This document shows positions 11,201-17,814 of a DNA stretch of 64,000 bases, in pieces (positions within the stretch are counted from its first letter, which is position 1; each line of letters opens with the position of its first letter). The DNA is from Gemmatimonadota bacterium. Lineage in GTDB: Bacteria; Gemmatimonadota; Gemmatimonadetes; Gemmatimonadales; Gemmatimonadaceae. A model generated the notes under the pieces. It did not search any database and had not been told where the DNA came from. It saw only the letters and a list, made by a program, of their open reading frames with translations. The position numbers and the translations under genes are program-made. The DNA is taken from contig JACPFW010000006.1 in NCBI GenBank assembly GCA_016182795.1, positions 1-64,000 of the forward strand, in the 5' to 3' direction.

Positions 11201-11929
11201 GACTGGGACGCGATGCGCGCGGCCGGATTCGACTGGTGGGTGCATCGCATGCGCGCCGCGTTCGCGATGTTCGACACCGTGCGCATCGATCACTTCCGCG
11301 GCTTCGAGGCGTACTGGGAAGTGCCCGGCACGGCGACCACCGCCGTGGGCGGCGAATGGGTTCCCGGCCCCGGCGCCGCGCTGTTCACGGCGGTCACCAA
11401 CGCGCTCGGCCCGCTGCCGATCGTCGCCGAGAACCTCGGCGTCATCACGCCGGCGGTGGAGGCGCTGCGCGAACAATTCGGCTATCCCGGCATGAGCATT
11501 CTGCAGTTCGCGTTCGCCAACGCGGTCGAGGGCAGCGACTACCTGCCGCACAATCTCGCGCGACGGACGGTGCTGTACACCGGTACGCACGACAACGACA
11601 CGACCGTGGGGTGGTGGACGTCGGATCCGGCGAATGCGGAACGTCCGGCGGAGGTCGTGGCGCGCGAGCGGGACTTTGCGCGCCAATACCTCGCCACCGA
11701 CGGACGCGAGATGCACTGGACGCTGATCCGTACCGCGCTCGGCTCGGTCGCCGACACCGTTCTGATCCCACTGCAGGATGTGCTCGGCCTGGGCTCGGTG
11801 GCGCGCATGAACCGTCCGGGCCGCGCCGAGGGAAACTGGGGCTTCCGGTTTACGTGGGATCAACTGACCCCGGAGTTGGTGCAGCGGATGCGCGCGCTGG
11901 TCGCGCTATACGAACGCCGAGCAGGATAG
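8291..11929 (+). CDS. glgX-malQ: Fused glycogen debranching enzyme (GlgX) and 4-alpha-glucanotransferase (MalQ)
   Basis: A single 1212-residue frame joins two enzymes normally encoded separately. Residues 1 to about 690 are GlgX/isoamylase-type GH13: an N-terminal CBM48-like module, nucleophile Asp340 in DGFRFDLATTLG, acid Glu376 in IAEPWDVGPGGYQIG, and the IAAHDGLTLADLV and ENHNRDG-like blocks. A charged linker of roughly 35 residues follows. Residues 725-1212 are GH77 amylomaltase, beginning CAGILLHPTSLPGPHGIGDLG, with nucleophile Asp1000 in VRIDHFRGF, AENLGVITP, and GTHDNDTTVGWW. The start ATG lies 2 bases after the glgA stop. Joining branch removal with re-chaining of the released oligosaccharides makes biochemical sense. 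No stop or frame break separates the halves. Confidence 0.94.
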   Translation: MWRVRDGLPEPLGLTLTADGANIAVYSANAERIELCLFDASDRETRLTLPARSGHVFHGFVEGLAAGARYGLRAHGPYVPHDGHRFNPAKLLLDPYARAIDRPFTLHESMLGERADGARNDDDSAPHMPKGVAVAGAASPASAPGAAHPRVPWNETFVYELHVRGFTRLHPDIPDAMRGTAAALAQPAAIEHLRTLGVTTVELMPVAAAVDEPHLVRAGLRNYWGYNPIGWFIPDPRLAPGGIAEVRDTVAALHDAGIEVLLDVVLNHSGEGDAFGPTLSLRGLDNATYYRTVPGEDHRYVDDTGCGNTLALDREPVLRLALDALRYWAQATGVDGFRFDLATTLGRRETGFDPRAPLMAALGADPTLSALKLIAEPWDVGPGGYQIGAFPAAWGEWNDQFRDTVRRWWRGDSGLTGELATRLAGSADLFRFRQQTPSCSVNFIAAHDGLTLADLVSYAQKHNDANGEHNRDGTNANHSWNGGVEGPTHDPRVLAARRRDVRALLAMLFCARGTPMLAMGDELGRTQLGNNNAYAHDSALTWVDWEHADRNLAHYTAALVALRRAHPALRANRWLTGVTNPATSLPDVAWHRPDGGEMTSTDWERDDTRLLVAVFAEGASFTTADRVAVALNCSDADVPALLPRARRGFAWHQVLDSAAETPFAERLLATPAALGLSARTVVVAVERAIERPPMRTPEHSPERAAPLMEGLRSSTAPARRDGASTERCAGILLHPTSLPGPHGIGDLGPEAHRFAGVLADAGVTLWQMLPLGPTGYGDSPYQCFSAFAGNPLLIHVDGGHPEFDAHQVEFGRIIEHKRALLRAATTALAPDAAYRAFVAAESWWLEDFALFMALKHAHGGAPWTRWEPGAARRAADALSRWRVELADEVEQVRREQYLFFTQFRALRHACHTRGIHLMGDLPIYVAHDSADVWAHPTLFKLDGRGNPAVQAGVPPDYFSDNGQLWGNPIYDWDAMRAAGFDWWVHRMRAAFAMFDTVRIDHFRGFEAYWEVPGTATTAVGGEWVPGPGAALFTAVTNALGPLPIVAENLGVITPAVEALREQFGYPGMSILQFAFANAVEGSDYLPHNLARRTVLYTGTHDNDTTVGWWTSDPANAERPAEVVARERDFARQYLATDGREMHWTLIRTALGSVADTVLIPLQDVLGLGSVARMNRPGRAEGNWGFRFTWDQLTPELVQRMRALVALYERRAG

Positions 11930-12023
11930 CCGCTTCCAACGTGGCCAGGGGCGACGAGGTGGCGCGGAACGCGGCAGCAGGTGATTTTCCACTCCGTGCG
12001 TCGCCTGCTCGCGCAGGCCAGTG

Positions 12024-12110
12024 GGGCAGGTGGCAGAGTGGTTTAATGCTCCGGTCTTGAAAACCGGCGTTCCTGCAAGGGAACCGGGGGTTCGAATCCC
12101 TCCCTGCCCG
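12024..12110 (+). tRNA. tRNA-Ser (anticodon TGA)
   Basis: A complete cloverleaf with a long variable arm is visible. The acceptor GGGCAGG pairs with CCTGCCC, and the discriminator base is G, as expected for serine. The anticodon stem CCGGT/ACCGG encloses the loop CTTGAAA, giving anticodon TGA. The T arm contains GGTTCGAATCC. No CCA is encoded. It lies directly after the glycogen operon on the same strand. Confidence 0.95.
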
Positions 12111-12144
12111 TTACGAGCGCGGTCCTTTAGGCCGCACGGGAAAC

Positions 12145-12217
12145 GTTGAACGACGAAGCACCGCACAGTGCCCGCCAGCCATCAGGAGTGCCTGACGGGC
12201 ACTGTCTGTCGTTCAGC
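12145..12217. terminator. Long two-part hairpin between convergent units
   Basis: ACAGTGCCCGCCAG (12165-12178) pairs with CTGACGGGCACTGT (12192-12205) with one mismatch. An outer stem GTTGAACGAC/GTCGTTCAGC (12145-12154 and 12208-12217) extends it. It sits between tRNA-Ser on the plus strand and a gene ending at 12245 on the minus strand, so it could terminate both. There is no strong T-run, so the terminator role is inferred from position and stem strength. Confidence 0.6.
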
Positions 12218-12244
12218 GGCTATCGGCGCTGGCCGAGCGTGACT

Positions 12245-12850
12245 TCACCACGCGTACCCAACGCCGAGGCGCGCCGTCGGGAGCGCCGCGTGAGCGCCAG
12301 GCAGCTCGCTTCCGAGAAACACGAGCTTCTTCGCCCCAAGCCCGGCCGCGACAGACCTGTTCCGCGTTGTGCCGAGCAGCCACTGATAGTCCAACTCGAC
12401 GCCAAACGTCGCGGCACTCACCGCTGAGCTGGTGCAGCTCACTTCAAAGTTCGAGTCGACGTCACATACATCCTTGGCCGTAACCGCCGTGCATCCGACA
12501 CCGGCGCCCAGTGAGAATCCTTCGAGCACCTTCGCATTTGGATAGAAGCGCCCCTTGGCCTCCAACGTCGTATCCGACCACCCGCTGGGCGCGTACAGCG
12601 TTCCGCTCAGGCCCCAGGAGGTTGTGCCCGTGAATCTGTGCTCACACTCGCCAGACAGTCCGCCGAACACCAGCGAGAGCGGGTTGATAGAGTGTTTGGT
12701 TGGCGTCTTGCGCCAAGGCGTTGGTGTGGGGACTTCGACAAAATGCACATCCGGGGGGCCGTACTTCTTCTGAACGGTTCGCAGGCCGGCGCGTCCGACG
12801 CCTCGCTCCGCTATGGCGCGAGATCGCCTCGTTCGCGCGCCGTGATGCAT
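12245..12850 (-). CDS. Outer-membrane beta-barrel-like protein, apparently without a signal peptide
   Basis: The frame encodes up to 201 residues. From about residue 50 it has the alternating pattern of short amphipathic strands seen in small outer-membrane barrels (INPLSLVFGGLSGECEHRF, WGLSGTLYAPSGW, AKGRFYPNAKV, FGVELDYQWLLG) and ends in an aromatic residue (GVGYAW), typical of barrel C-termini. Four cysteines are clustered in the middle. The N-terminal 45 residues are basic and contain no hydrophobic signal sequence. The only ATG (12850) overlaps the end of the upstream CsgG-like gene by 40 bases, and no in-frame start with a good signal peptide was found. The gene may be 5'-truncated, or its true start may have been lost. 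Co-transcription with the upstream gene is likely. Confidence 0.55.
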   Translation of the reverse strand: MHHGARTRRSRAIAERGVGRAGLRTVQKKYGPPDVHFVEVPTPTPWRKTPTKHSINPLSLVFGGLSGECEHRFTGTTSWGLSGTLYAPSGWSDTTLEAKGRFYPNAKVLEGFSLGAGVGCTAVTAKDVCDVDSNFEVSCTSSAVSAATFGVELDYQWLLGTTRNRSVAAGLGAKKLVFLGSELPGAHAALPTARLGVGYAW

Positions 12851-13662
12851 TGGACCACGAGCTTGTCCACGGCATACTGAATGGATTCGGCGATCTTCGC
12901 TTCGCGCTCGCCCGACGCCGCACTTCCCGCAGCGCCTCCGAGGCCGAGCCCTCCCCCGCCCCCAAGTCCCGCGAGCATCTTCGTCTTGTCACCCACGGCG
13001 ACGCCGTCCGTGCTCATCGAGGCGATGACCTCACCGCTAGACGCGTCCACGATGCGCGCGGTGAGACCGACGATGTACGACGTCTGCGAACTTTCGAGCG
13101 CCACTCCAACCGCGGCCTTCGTCACCGCGCCCAGCAGGCCACCCTTCTTCTCCTTCTTCTTGCCAAACTTCGTGACCTGCCCCGTAATGACGTACTTCGC
13201 ACCCAGCAGCTTCGCCTGCTGGGCCACGGCTTGGCCCGCCTCCGCAGCACCTGAGGCAACGAGCGCCTGCTCACTCTTGACTTGATCGAGGGCGGCGCGT
13301 TCCAGCACTCTGAACTGCTGTGTCGCAAGCAAGCGTTCCATGAGAATGCCGGCAGCGGCCTTCCCGAGGTTCTGCTGTGTCTGCTTGATGCGCATCGAGG
13401 GATCGCCGCCCTTCCACGCCACGACCGCCGCTCCTAACGTGTTGAGTTCGGCCAGGTCCTCCTGCGATGGCGTCGCGGTAAACTCGAAAGGCGCGACCAT
13501 CACAACCGGACGCTGTGAGCGCGGGATGGCCACTACCGTTGTCGCGGTGTCGTCGCTCCCCGCGTGAGTTGCCGTCTGCGCCTCCAAGCGAACGACTCCG
13601 ACGAGCGCGACCCCCAGGTACCCCAGGGTGAGTGGAAGCCGACGCGATACGAACGAGTGCAT
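12811..13662 (-). CDS. CsgG/HfaB-like secreted protein
   Basis: Starting at the ATG at 13662 gives a 283-residue protein with an N-terminal signal peptide (basic MHSFVSRRLPL, hydrophobic GYLGVALVGVV, then LEAQ). A longer frame upstream to 13746 lacks this logic. The body resembles the CsgG/HfaB group: VVMVAPFEF near the start, a LLATQQFRVLERAALDQV block, GAKYVITGQVTKFG, then AVGVALESSQTSYIVGLTARIVDASSGEVI. CsgG forms the outer-membrane secretion pore for curli; relatives of unknown function are common. A glycine-rich loop precedes the C-terminus. No curli subunit or CsgE/F homologue is nearby, so a curli role is not supported. A promoter candidate lies about 250 bases upstream. Confidence 0.75.
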   Translation of the reverse strand: MHSFVSRRLPLTLGYLGVALVGVVRLEAQTATHAGSDDTATTVVAIPRSQRPVVMVAPFEFTATPSQEDLAELNTLGAAVVAWKGGDPSMRIKQTQQNLGKAAAGILMERLLATQQFRVLERAALDQVKSEQALVASGAAEAGQAVAQQAKLLGAKYVITGQVTKFGKKKEKKGGLLGAVTKAAVGVALESSQTSYIVGLTARIVDASSGEVIASMSTDGVAVGDKTKMLAGLGGGGGLGLGGAAGSAASGEREAKIAESIQYAVDKLVVQCITARERGDLAP

Positions 13663-13914
13663 AAGAATCTCCGAGAATAGGTTCCGAGAGCGCCGCAGGT
13701 TGGCCGAGAAGTCGACCGCACTGGGGCCAGCGCGGGCCGCGACCATGGTGAGATCGCTCTTGACGCGACGCGGAGGACGCGGTGCACGACGGCTCTGTCA
13801 TGGCGCCGCGCAGGCGTCCAGTCCGCAGAGGTCGAGGCATCACCAGTGATCTGTGGCCCGGCTGATGTGAGTGAAATGAGCGTTACTTGAGGAAACGTCG
13901 CCTTGCGACGACGC

Positions 13915-13943
13915 ATGGTATTACACGGTTTGCAGTGTGTCAA
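13915..13943 (-). promoter_or_regulatory. Sigma70-type promoter candidate for the CsgG-like gene
   Basis: On the minus strand TTGACA (13943-13938) is a perfect -35 hexamer, followed after exactly 17 bases by TACCAT (13920-13915), a fair -10. It would give a leader of about 250 bases before the start at 13662. No experimental support exists; the call rests on sequence match and spacing in an unusually AT-rich island. Confidence 0.5.
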
Positions 13944-13946
13944 TAT

Positions 13947-13975
13947 ACTGATACACCGATACATCAGTTTTTTTT
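13947..13975 (+). terminator. Hairpin with eight-T run and GATACA direct repeats
   Basis: ACTGAT (13947-13952) pairs with ATCAGT (13963-13968), followed by an uninterrupted run of eight T bases to 13975, the form of a rho-independent terminator on the plus strand. The loop and stem contain two GATACA copies 8 bases apart, next to the minus-strand -35 box, so the site could instead be an operator. No plus-strand gene upstream needs a terminator, which is odd and may indicate a small transcript. Confidence 0.4.
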
Positions 13976-14120
13976 CACGGGGAACGATCATTCGCGCGAG
14001 AACGCCAGGACCTGCGAGTCCAGGTCCGCGACACCGCGGGCCGAGTTCAACGGCGACGGGTCGGCGCACGTTCTTCTTCGGTTAGACGGCTCCCTCCACC
14101 TGATCCCCAGGGTCCCTCGC

Positions 14121-15323
14121 ATGCGACTCCCGCCACGCGCCGTGCGCGCCTCGCTCGTGGGCATAGCCGCCCTTACCGCGGCCTGCTCTTCATTCACCCA
14201 ACAGAAGCCGGAATCCGCGCCCACCCCCGCGCCGTCCGGAGCGGCCGCTCGCGGCCCAGTGACTCCCCGCCCCGCCGGCGGCTTTGACCGCGGTTTCACG
14301 GGACAAATGGACTCGGCGCGCGCTCGCCAGCTCTACGTCAGCAAGGACCCCAAGGATCTGCCGCGCGGCAACTTCGAGCGCGACATGCAAAACAAGGCGC
14401 GCACCGACAGCATCTACGCGGCGCGCTTTGCGGGGATCGCCGAGTTCCGCAAGGTACGGTACAAGAGCACCGCCGACGGCATGGAGATTCCCGCGTATCT
14501 CTTCGCCCCGCTGAACAAGCGCGGCGCCAAGGGGCACGCGGCGATGATCTGGGTGCACGGCGGCGTGCACGGCGACTGGGGCACGTCAATGTTCCCGTTC
14601 GTCAAGGAAGCGGTGGAGCGCGGCTACGTGATCGTCACGCCCGACTACCGCGGCAGCACCGGCTACGGCGAGGCGCACCATCAGGCCATCGATTACGGCG
14701 GCATGGAAGTGGACGACGTGATGTCGGCGTTCGAGTATCTCAAGACGCTGCCATACGTCGACATGGACCGCGTCGGGATGATGGGATGGAGCCACGGCGG
14801 TTTCATCACGATCCTCAACGCCACCAAGCCGAACACGCCGCTGAAGGCCGCGGCTGGCATTGTGCCGGTCACGAACCTCGTCTTCCGGCTCTCGCTTAAG
14901 GGCCCCGGCTACCAGCGCAGCTACGCCGCCGAGCCGACGATTCGCGGCCTGCCGTTTGAGAAGCCCGACGAGTACATCAAGCGGTCGCCGCTGTACCACA
15001 TCGAGAACCTCAACATCCCGCTGCTGGTGCATGTCTCGACCAACGACCTCGACGTCAACTATGTCGAGGACCAGCAGATCGTCTGGAAGCTGCGCGCGCT
15101 CAAGCCCGACCTCTCGGAGACGAAGATCTACGTCGACCCGCCGGGCTGGGGGTCGTCGGTGGGGCACGCCTTCAGCCGCCGTGTCGATCCGGTGACGCTG
15201 GAGCGCGTCGATTCGCCGGAGCAGATCGATTCGTGGAACCGCACCTGGACGTTCTTTGAGTGGCACCTGCGCCCGTACGAGGACCGGTCGAAGCCGATGC
15301 CGGCGCCGCGGGTCAGACCATAG
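14121..15323 (+). CDS. Secreted lipoprotein, S9-type alpha/beta hydrolase (prolyl oligopeptidase fold)
   Basis: The start at 14121 gives a 400-residue protein with a lipoprotein signal peptide whose lipobox is LTAAC, so it should be anchored in a membrane facing the periplasm or outside. A Pro/Ala linker follows, then a catalytic domain of the S9 peptidase type without the beta-propeller. The nucleophile elbow is GWSHGG, the acid is probably the Asp of STNDLD, and the histidine lies in VGHAF. HGGVHGDWG supplies the oxyanion region. Relatives cleave short peptides or esters. Two tandem-repeat arms follow the stop directly and probably terminate it. The substrate cannot be predicted. Confidence 0.88.
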   Translation: MRLPPRAVRASLVGIAALTAACSSFTQQKPESAPTPAPSGAAARGPVTPRPAGGFDRGFTGQMDSARARQLYVSKDPKDLPRGNFERDMQNKARTDSIYAARFAGIAEFRKVRYKSTADGMEIPAYLFAPLNKRGAKGHAAMIWVHGGVHGDWGTSMFPFVKEAVERGYVIVTPDYRGSTGYGEAHHQAIDYGGMEVDDVMSAFEYLKTLPYVDMDRVGMMGWSHGGFITILNATKPNTPLKAAAGIVPVTNLVFRLSLKGPGYQRSYAAEPTIRGLPFEKPDEYIKRSPLYHIENLNIPLLVHVSTNDLDVNYVEDQQIVWKLRALKPDLSETKIYVDPPGWGSSVGHAFSRRVDPVTLERVDSPEQIDSWNRTWTFFEWHLRPYEDRSKPMPAPRVRP

Positions 15324-15326
15324 GGG

Positions 15327-15465
15327 CAGAGAAACAACAGAGAAACAACAGAGAAACAACAGAGAAACAACAGAGAAACAACAGACAGACAACAGAGAGA
15401 CAACAGAGGCCCGCCTTCTGTTGTCTCTCTGTTGTTTCTCGGTTGTCTCTCTGTTGTCTTTCTGC
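15327..15465. repeat. Large inverted repeat built from 11-bp tandem units
   Basis: Seven 11-bp units of CAGAGAAACAA (the last two slightly changed) run from 15327 to 15403. After a short GC spacer an inverted arm of TTGTCTCTCTG/TTGTTTCTC units runs from 15416 to 15465. The arms can form a hairpin of nearly 50 bp. It follows the hydrolase stop by 3 bases and precedes tRNA-Ser, so it could act as a terminator. There are no distinct spacers, so it is not a CRISPR array. Related repeats occur at 38468-38500, 41545-41580 and 52604-52645. Confidence 0.85.
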
Positions 15466-15521
15466 CCTTTACTTCCCTCCCGCCCCCGCCCATCTTTCGA
15501 AGTCTGCGCGCAGCGCGCGCT

Positions 15522-15612
15522 GGAGACGTGGCCGAGAGGCTGAAGGCGACGGTTTGCTAAACCGTTATACGGGCTTAAACCTGTATCGAGGGTTCGAATC
15601 CCTCCGTCTCCG
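15522..15612 (+). tRNA. tRNA-Ser (anticodon GCT)
   Basis: Acceptor GGAGACG pairs with CGTCTCC and the discriminator is G. The anticodon stem ACGGT/ACCGT holds the loop TTGCTAA, giving anticodon GCT. A long variable arm (ACGGGCTTAAACCTGT) is diagnostic of class II tRNA-Ser, and the T arm is GGGTTCGAATCCC. CCA is not encoded. Confidence 0.96.
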
Positions 15613-15615
15613 TAC

Positions 15616-15655
15616 CGCGGGTTCGCCGTCTCGCACGGCGGACCCGCGTTGCAAT
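15616..15655 (+). terminator. Terminator hairpin after tRNA-Ser(GCT)
   Basis: CGCGGGTTCGCCGT (15616-15629) pairs with ACGGCGGACCCGCG (15635-15648), a 14-bp stem with one G-T pair and a 5-base loop. TTGCAATTT follows. It begins 4 bases after the tRNA end. Confidence 0.75.
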
Positions 15656-15731
15656 TTCACCGGGTGGCCGGCGATCGGCGGTCGACATTGGGCCTACCTT
15701 CTGCCGCCTACCCTCTACCTTCTGTTTTCCA

Positions 15732-17186
15732 GTGACAACTCCCCGTCTCCGCTTCGCCCCCTCCCCCACCGGCTACCTCCACGTCGGCGGGGCCCGCACG
15801 GCGCTGTTCAACTGGCTCTACGCCCGTCGGCACGGCGGCCAGTTCCTGCTCCGCGTCGAGGACACCGACAAGGCGCGCAGCACCGACGAGTCGACGCGGG
15901 CCATCTTCGAAGGCCTGGAGTGGCTGGGGCTGATGTGGGATGAGCCGGTGGTCTACCAGGGCGCGAATGTCGAGCGCCACCGCGCCGACGCCGAGCGTCT
16001 GCTGGCCAGCGGGCACGCCTACCGCTGCTTCTGCACGGCCGCCGACCTCGACTTCCGGCGCAAGGTCGCCGAGGCCAACGAGGGGGCGTTCAAGTACGAC
16101 CGTCGCTGCGACCAGCTCGACCGCGACGAGGTCGCACGCCGCGTCGCGGCCGGCGAGCCCAGCGTCGTGCGTTTCCGCGTCCCCGAGGGGAACACGGGAT
16201 GGACCGACCTGGTGCACGACTCCATCAGCTTCCCCAACAAGGACATCGAAGACTTCGTCATCCTCCGCTCTGACGGCACGCCGATCTACAACATGGCCGT
16301 GACGAGCGACGACATTGCGATGCACATCACACTCGTGATGCGCGGGGACGACCACATCTCCAACACGCCCAAGCAGATCATGCTGTACGAGGCGCTGGGC
16401 GCGCCGATGCCGCAGTTTGCGCACCTGCCGATGATCCACGGCAGCGACGGCAAGAAGCTCTCCAAGCGGCACGGCGCCACCGCAGTGGCCGACTGGCAGC
16501 ACGAGGGGATCCTGCCGCAGGCGATGGTCAATTTCCTCGCCCTGCTCGGCTGGTCGCCAGGCGGCGAGTTCGATGAAGTGATGTCCATCGACGAACTGAT
16601 CGCCAAGTTCGACGCCGCGGGACTGCGCAAGACGGCCGCGGTCTTCGACACCAAGAAGCTGGAGTGGATGAACGGCCAGCACCTGGTGCGCATGGCGCTC
16701 GACGAGCTCGCCCCGCTAGCGCGCCGCAAGATCGCGGCGGCCGGACTCGCCACCGAGTCGGACCTCGAGCAGCGAGGCGCCTGGTTCAACACGCTCCTCG
16801 AGCTGCTGCGCGTCCGCGCGCGCACCGTCGACGACATCGTGCGGCAGGCGAAGCCGTTTCTCGTGGCGTCGGTGGAGTACGACGAGCACGCCGCGGCCAA
16901 GGCGTGGAAGGACGCCGCCGACGCGCGCGCCCTGCTCGTCGCCGTGCGCGACACGCTCGCCGGCGTGGCGTGGGAGGCGACCGCGCTCGAGACCGCGCTC
17001 AAGGCGCTGGCCGAGACGCGCGGCATCGGCGCCGGCAAGCTCTTTGGGCCGATGCGCGTGGCGCTCACCGGCGAGGCCAACAGTCCGGGGATGTTCGACG
17101 TATTGGTGGTATTGGGCCGCGACTTGACGCTCGCACGTCTCGCGGCCGCCATCGTCGACCTTGACCGCCGTACCGGCGTCACCTGA
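15732..17186 (+). CDS. gltX: Glutamyl-tRNA synthetase
   Basis: This 484-residue class I aminoacyl-tRNA synthetase starts at a GTG and opens with RLRFAPSPTGYLHVGGARTA, where the HIGH motif appears as His-Val-Gly-Gly, as in other GltX enzymes. The KMSKS equivalent is KKLSKRHGAT in the middle. RCFCTAADLDFRRK matches the GltX insertion region. The all-helical anticodon-binding C-terminus is present and the length is typical. tRNA-Gln is encoded elsewhere in the window, but no glnS is seen, so whether GltX also charges tRNA-Gln (indirect path) cannot be decided here. The gene is followed after 4 bases by the LexA-like gene. Confidence 0.96.
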   Translation: MTTPRLRFAPSPTGYLHVGGARTALFNWLYARRHGGQFLLRVEDTDKARSTDESTRAIFEGLEWLGLMWDEPVVYQGANVERHRADAERLLASGHAYRCFCTAADLDFRRKVAEANEGAFKYDRRCDQLDRDEVARRVAAGEPSVVRFRVPEGNTGWTDLVHDSISFPNKDIEDFVILRSDGTPIYNMAVTSDDIAMHITLVMRGDDHISNTPKQIMLYEALGAPMPQFAHLPMIHGSDGKKLSKRHGATAVADWQHEGILPQAMVNFLALLGWSPGGEFDEVMSIDELIAKFDAAGLRKTAAVFDTKKLEWMNGQHLVRMALDELAPLARRKIAAAGLATESDLEQRGAWFNTLLELLRVRARTVDDIVRQAKPFLVASVEYDEHAAAKAWKDAADARALLVAVRDTLAGVAWEATALETALKALAETRGIGAGKLFGPMRVALTGEANSPGMFDVLVVLGRDLTLARLAAAIVDLDRRTGVT

Positions 17187-17190
17187 GAGC

Positions 17191-17814
17191 ATGCGCGCCC
17201 CGCTGACCGCCATTGAAGAGCAGGTCTATCACTATCTGCTGGACCATCTGGCCGAGCATACGTTCCAGCCGAGCGTGCGCGACATCGGCCGGCACTGCCG
17301 CATTGCGTCCACCAAGAGCGTGACGGACGTGCTCGCGTCGCTCGAGGCGAAGGGGTACATCGAGCGGATGGCCGGACGGTCGCGCGGCGTGCGACTCCTC
17401 GGACACGAAGGACCAGCGGGTGTGATGCCGGTGCCGGTGATGCAAATCACCCACGGCAAGCACGCTGCGGCTCCCACTTCGTACCTGGCACTTGACCGAT
17501 CGCTCGTACCGAGCGCCGAGTGCTTCCTGATCGCCGTGGCGGGCGACGAAGCACGCAGCCTCGGCGCCAATGCCGGCGATTTCGCGATGGTGCATCCGGT
17601 CGCGCGGTCGCGGGACGGCGAGGCCGTGGTGGTGCGCGTCTTCGACCGCGCCGTGGTGCGCACGATGCTGCGGCGCGGGCAGGCGGTGGTGCTGCACGCC
17701 GGCAACGGCGCGGCGCCCGTCGAACTGGGCCCGCAGGACGACTACGAAGTGCTTGGCGTGCTCGCGGCGGTCATTCGCCCGCCCGCGCCGGCATTGCCGC
17801 GCGACGACACCTAG
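17191..17814 (+). CDS. LexA-like repressor lacking the Ser-Lys peptidase dyad
   Basis: The ATG at 17191 gives 207 residues, LexA-sized. Residues 1-70 form the LexA winged helix (LTAIEEQVYHYLLDH, then PSVRDIGRHCRIASTKSVTDVLASLEAKGYIER). Residues 80-195 follow the S24/LexA C-terminal fold. The catalytic positions are changed: the usual GDSM serine region reads AGDEARSLGANAGD (residues 117-130), and the usual KRF/KR lysine region reads DRAVVRTML (152-160). The Ala-Gly self-cleavage site is also not evident near residues 85-95. The protein should therefore bind DNA and dimerise but not self-cleave in an SOS response. It follows gltX by 4 bases. It could be a dedicated regulator rather than the SOS LexA. 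Confidence 0.8.
   Translation: MRAPLTAIEEQVYHYLLDHLAEHTFQPSVRDIGRHCRIASTKSVTDVLASLEAKGYIERMAGRSRGVRLLGHEGPAGVMPVPVMQITHGKHAAAPTSYLALDRSLVPSAECFLIAVAGDEARSLGANAGDFAMVHPVARSRDGEAVVVRVFDRAVVRTMLRRGQAVVLHAGNGAAPVELGPQDDYEVLGVLAAVIRPPAPALPRDDT

Larger units (their letters stand above)
13663..14120. other. 458-bp intergenic region with an AT-rich island
   Basis: No convincing gene is seen between the divergent CsgG-like and S9-hydrolase genes. Most of the stretch is ordinary GC-rich sequence, but 13915-13980 is markedly AT-rich. It holds the promoter candidate, a pair of GATACA direct repeats and a hairpin with a T-run described separately. A short hairpin CGTCGC-CTT-GCGACG lies near 13896-13910. 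The frame of the hydrolase stays open back to 13887, but the lipoprotein start at 14121 is preferred. Confidence 0.6.

Noticed and set aside
15327-15465. Possible CRISPR array
   Set aside because: Units are contiguous 11-mers without unique spacers, and there are no cas genes.
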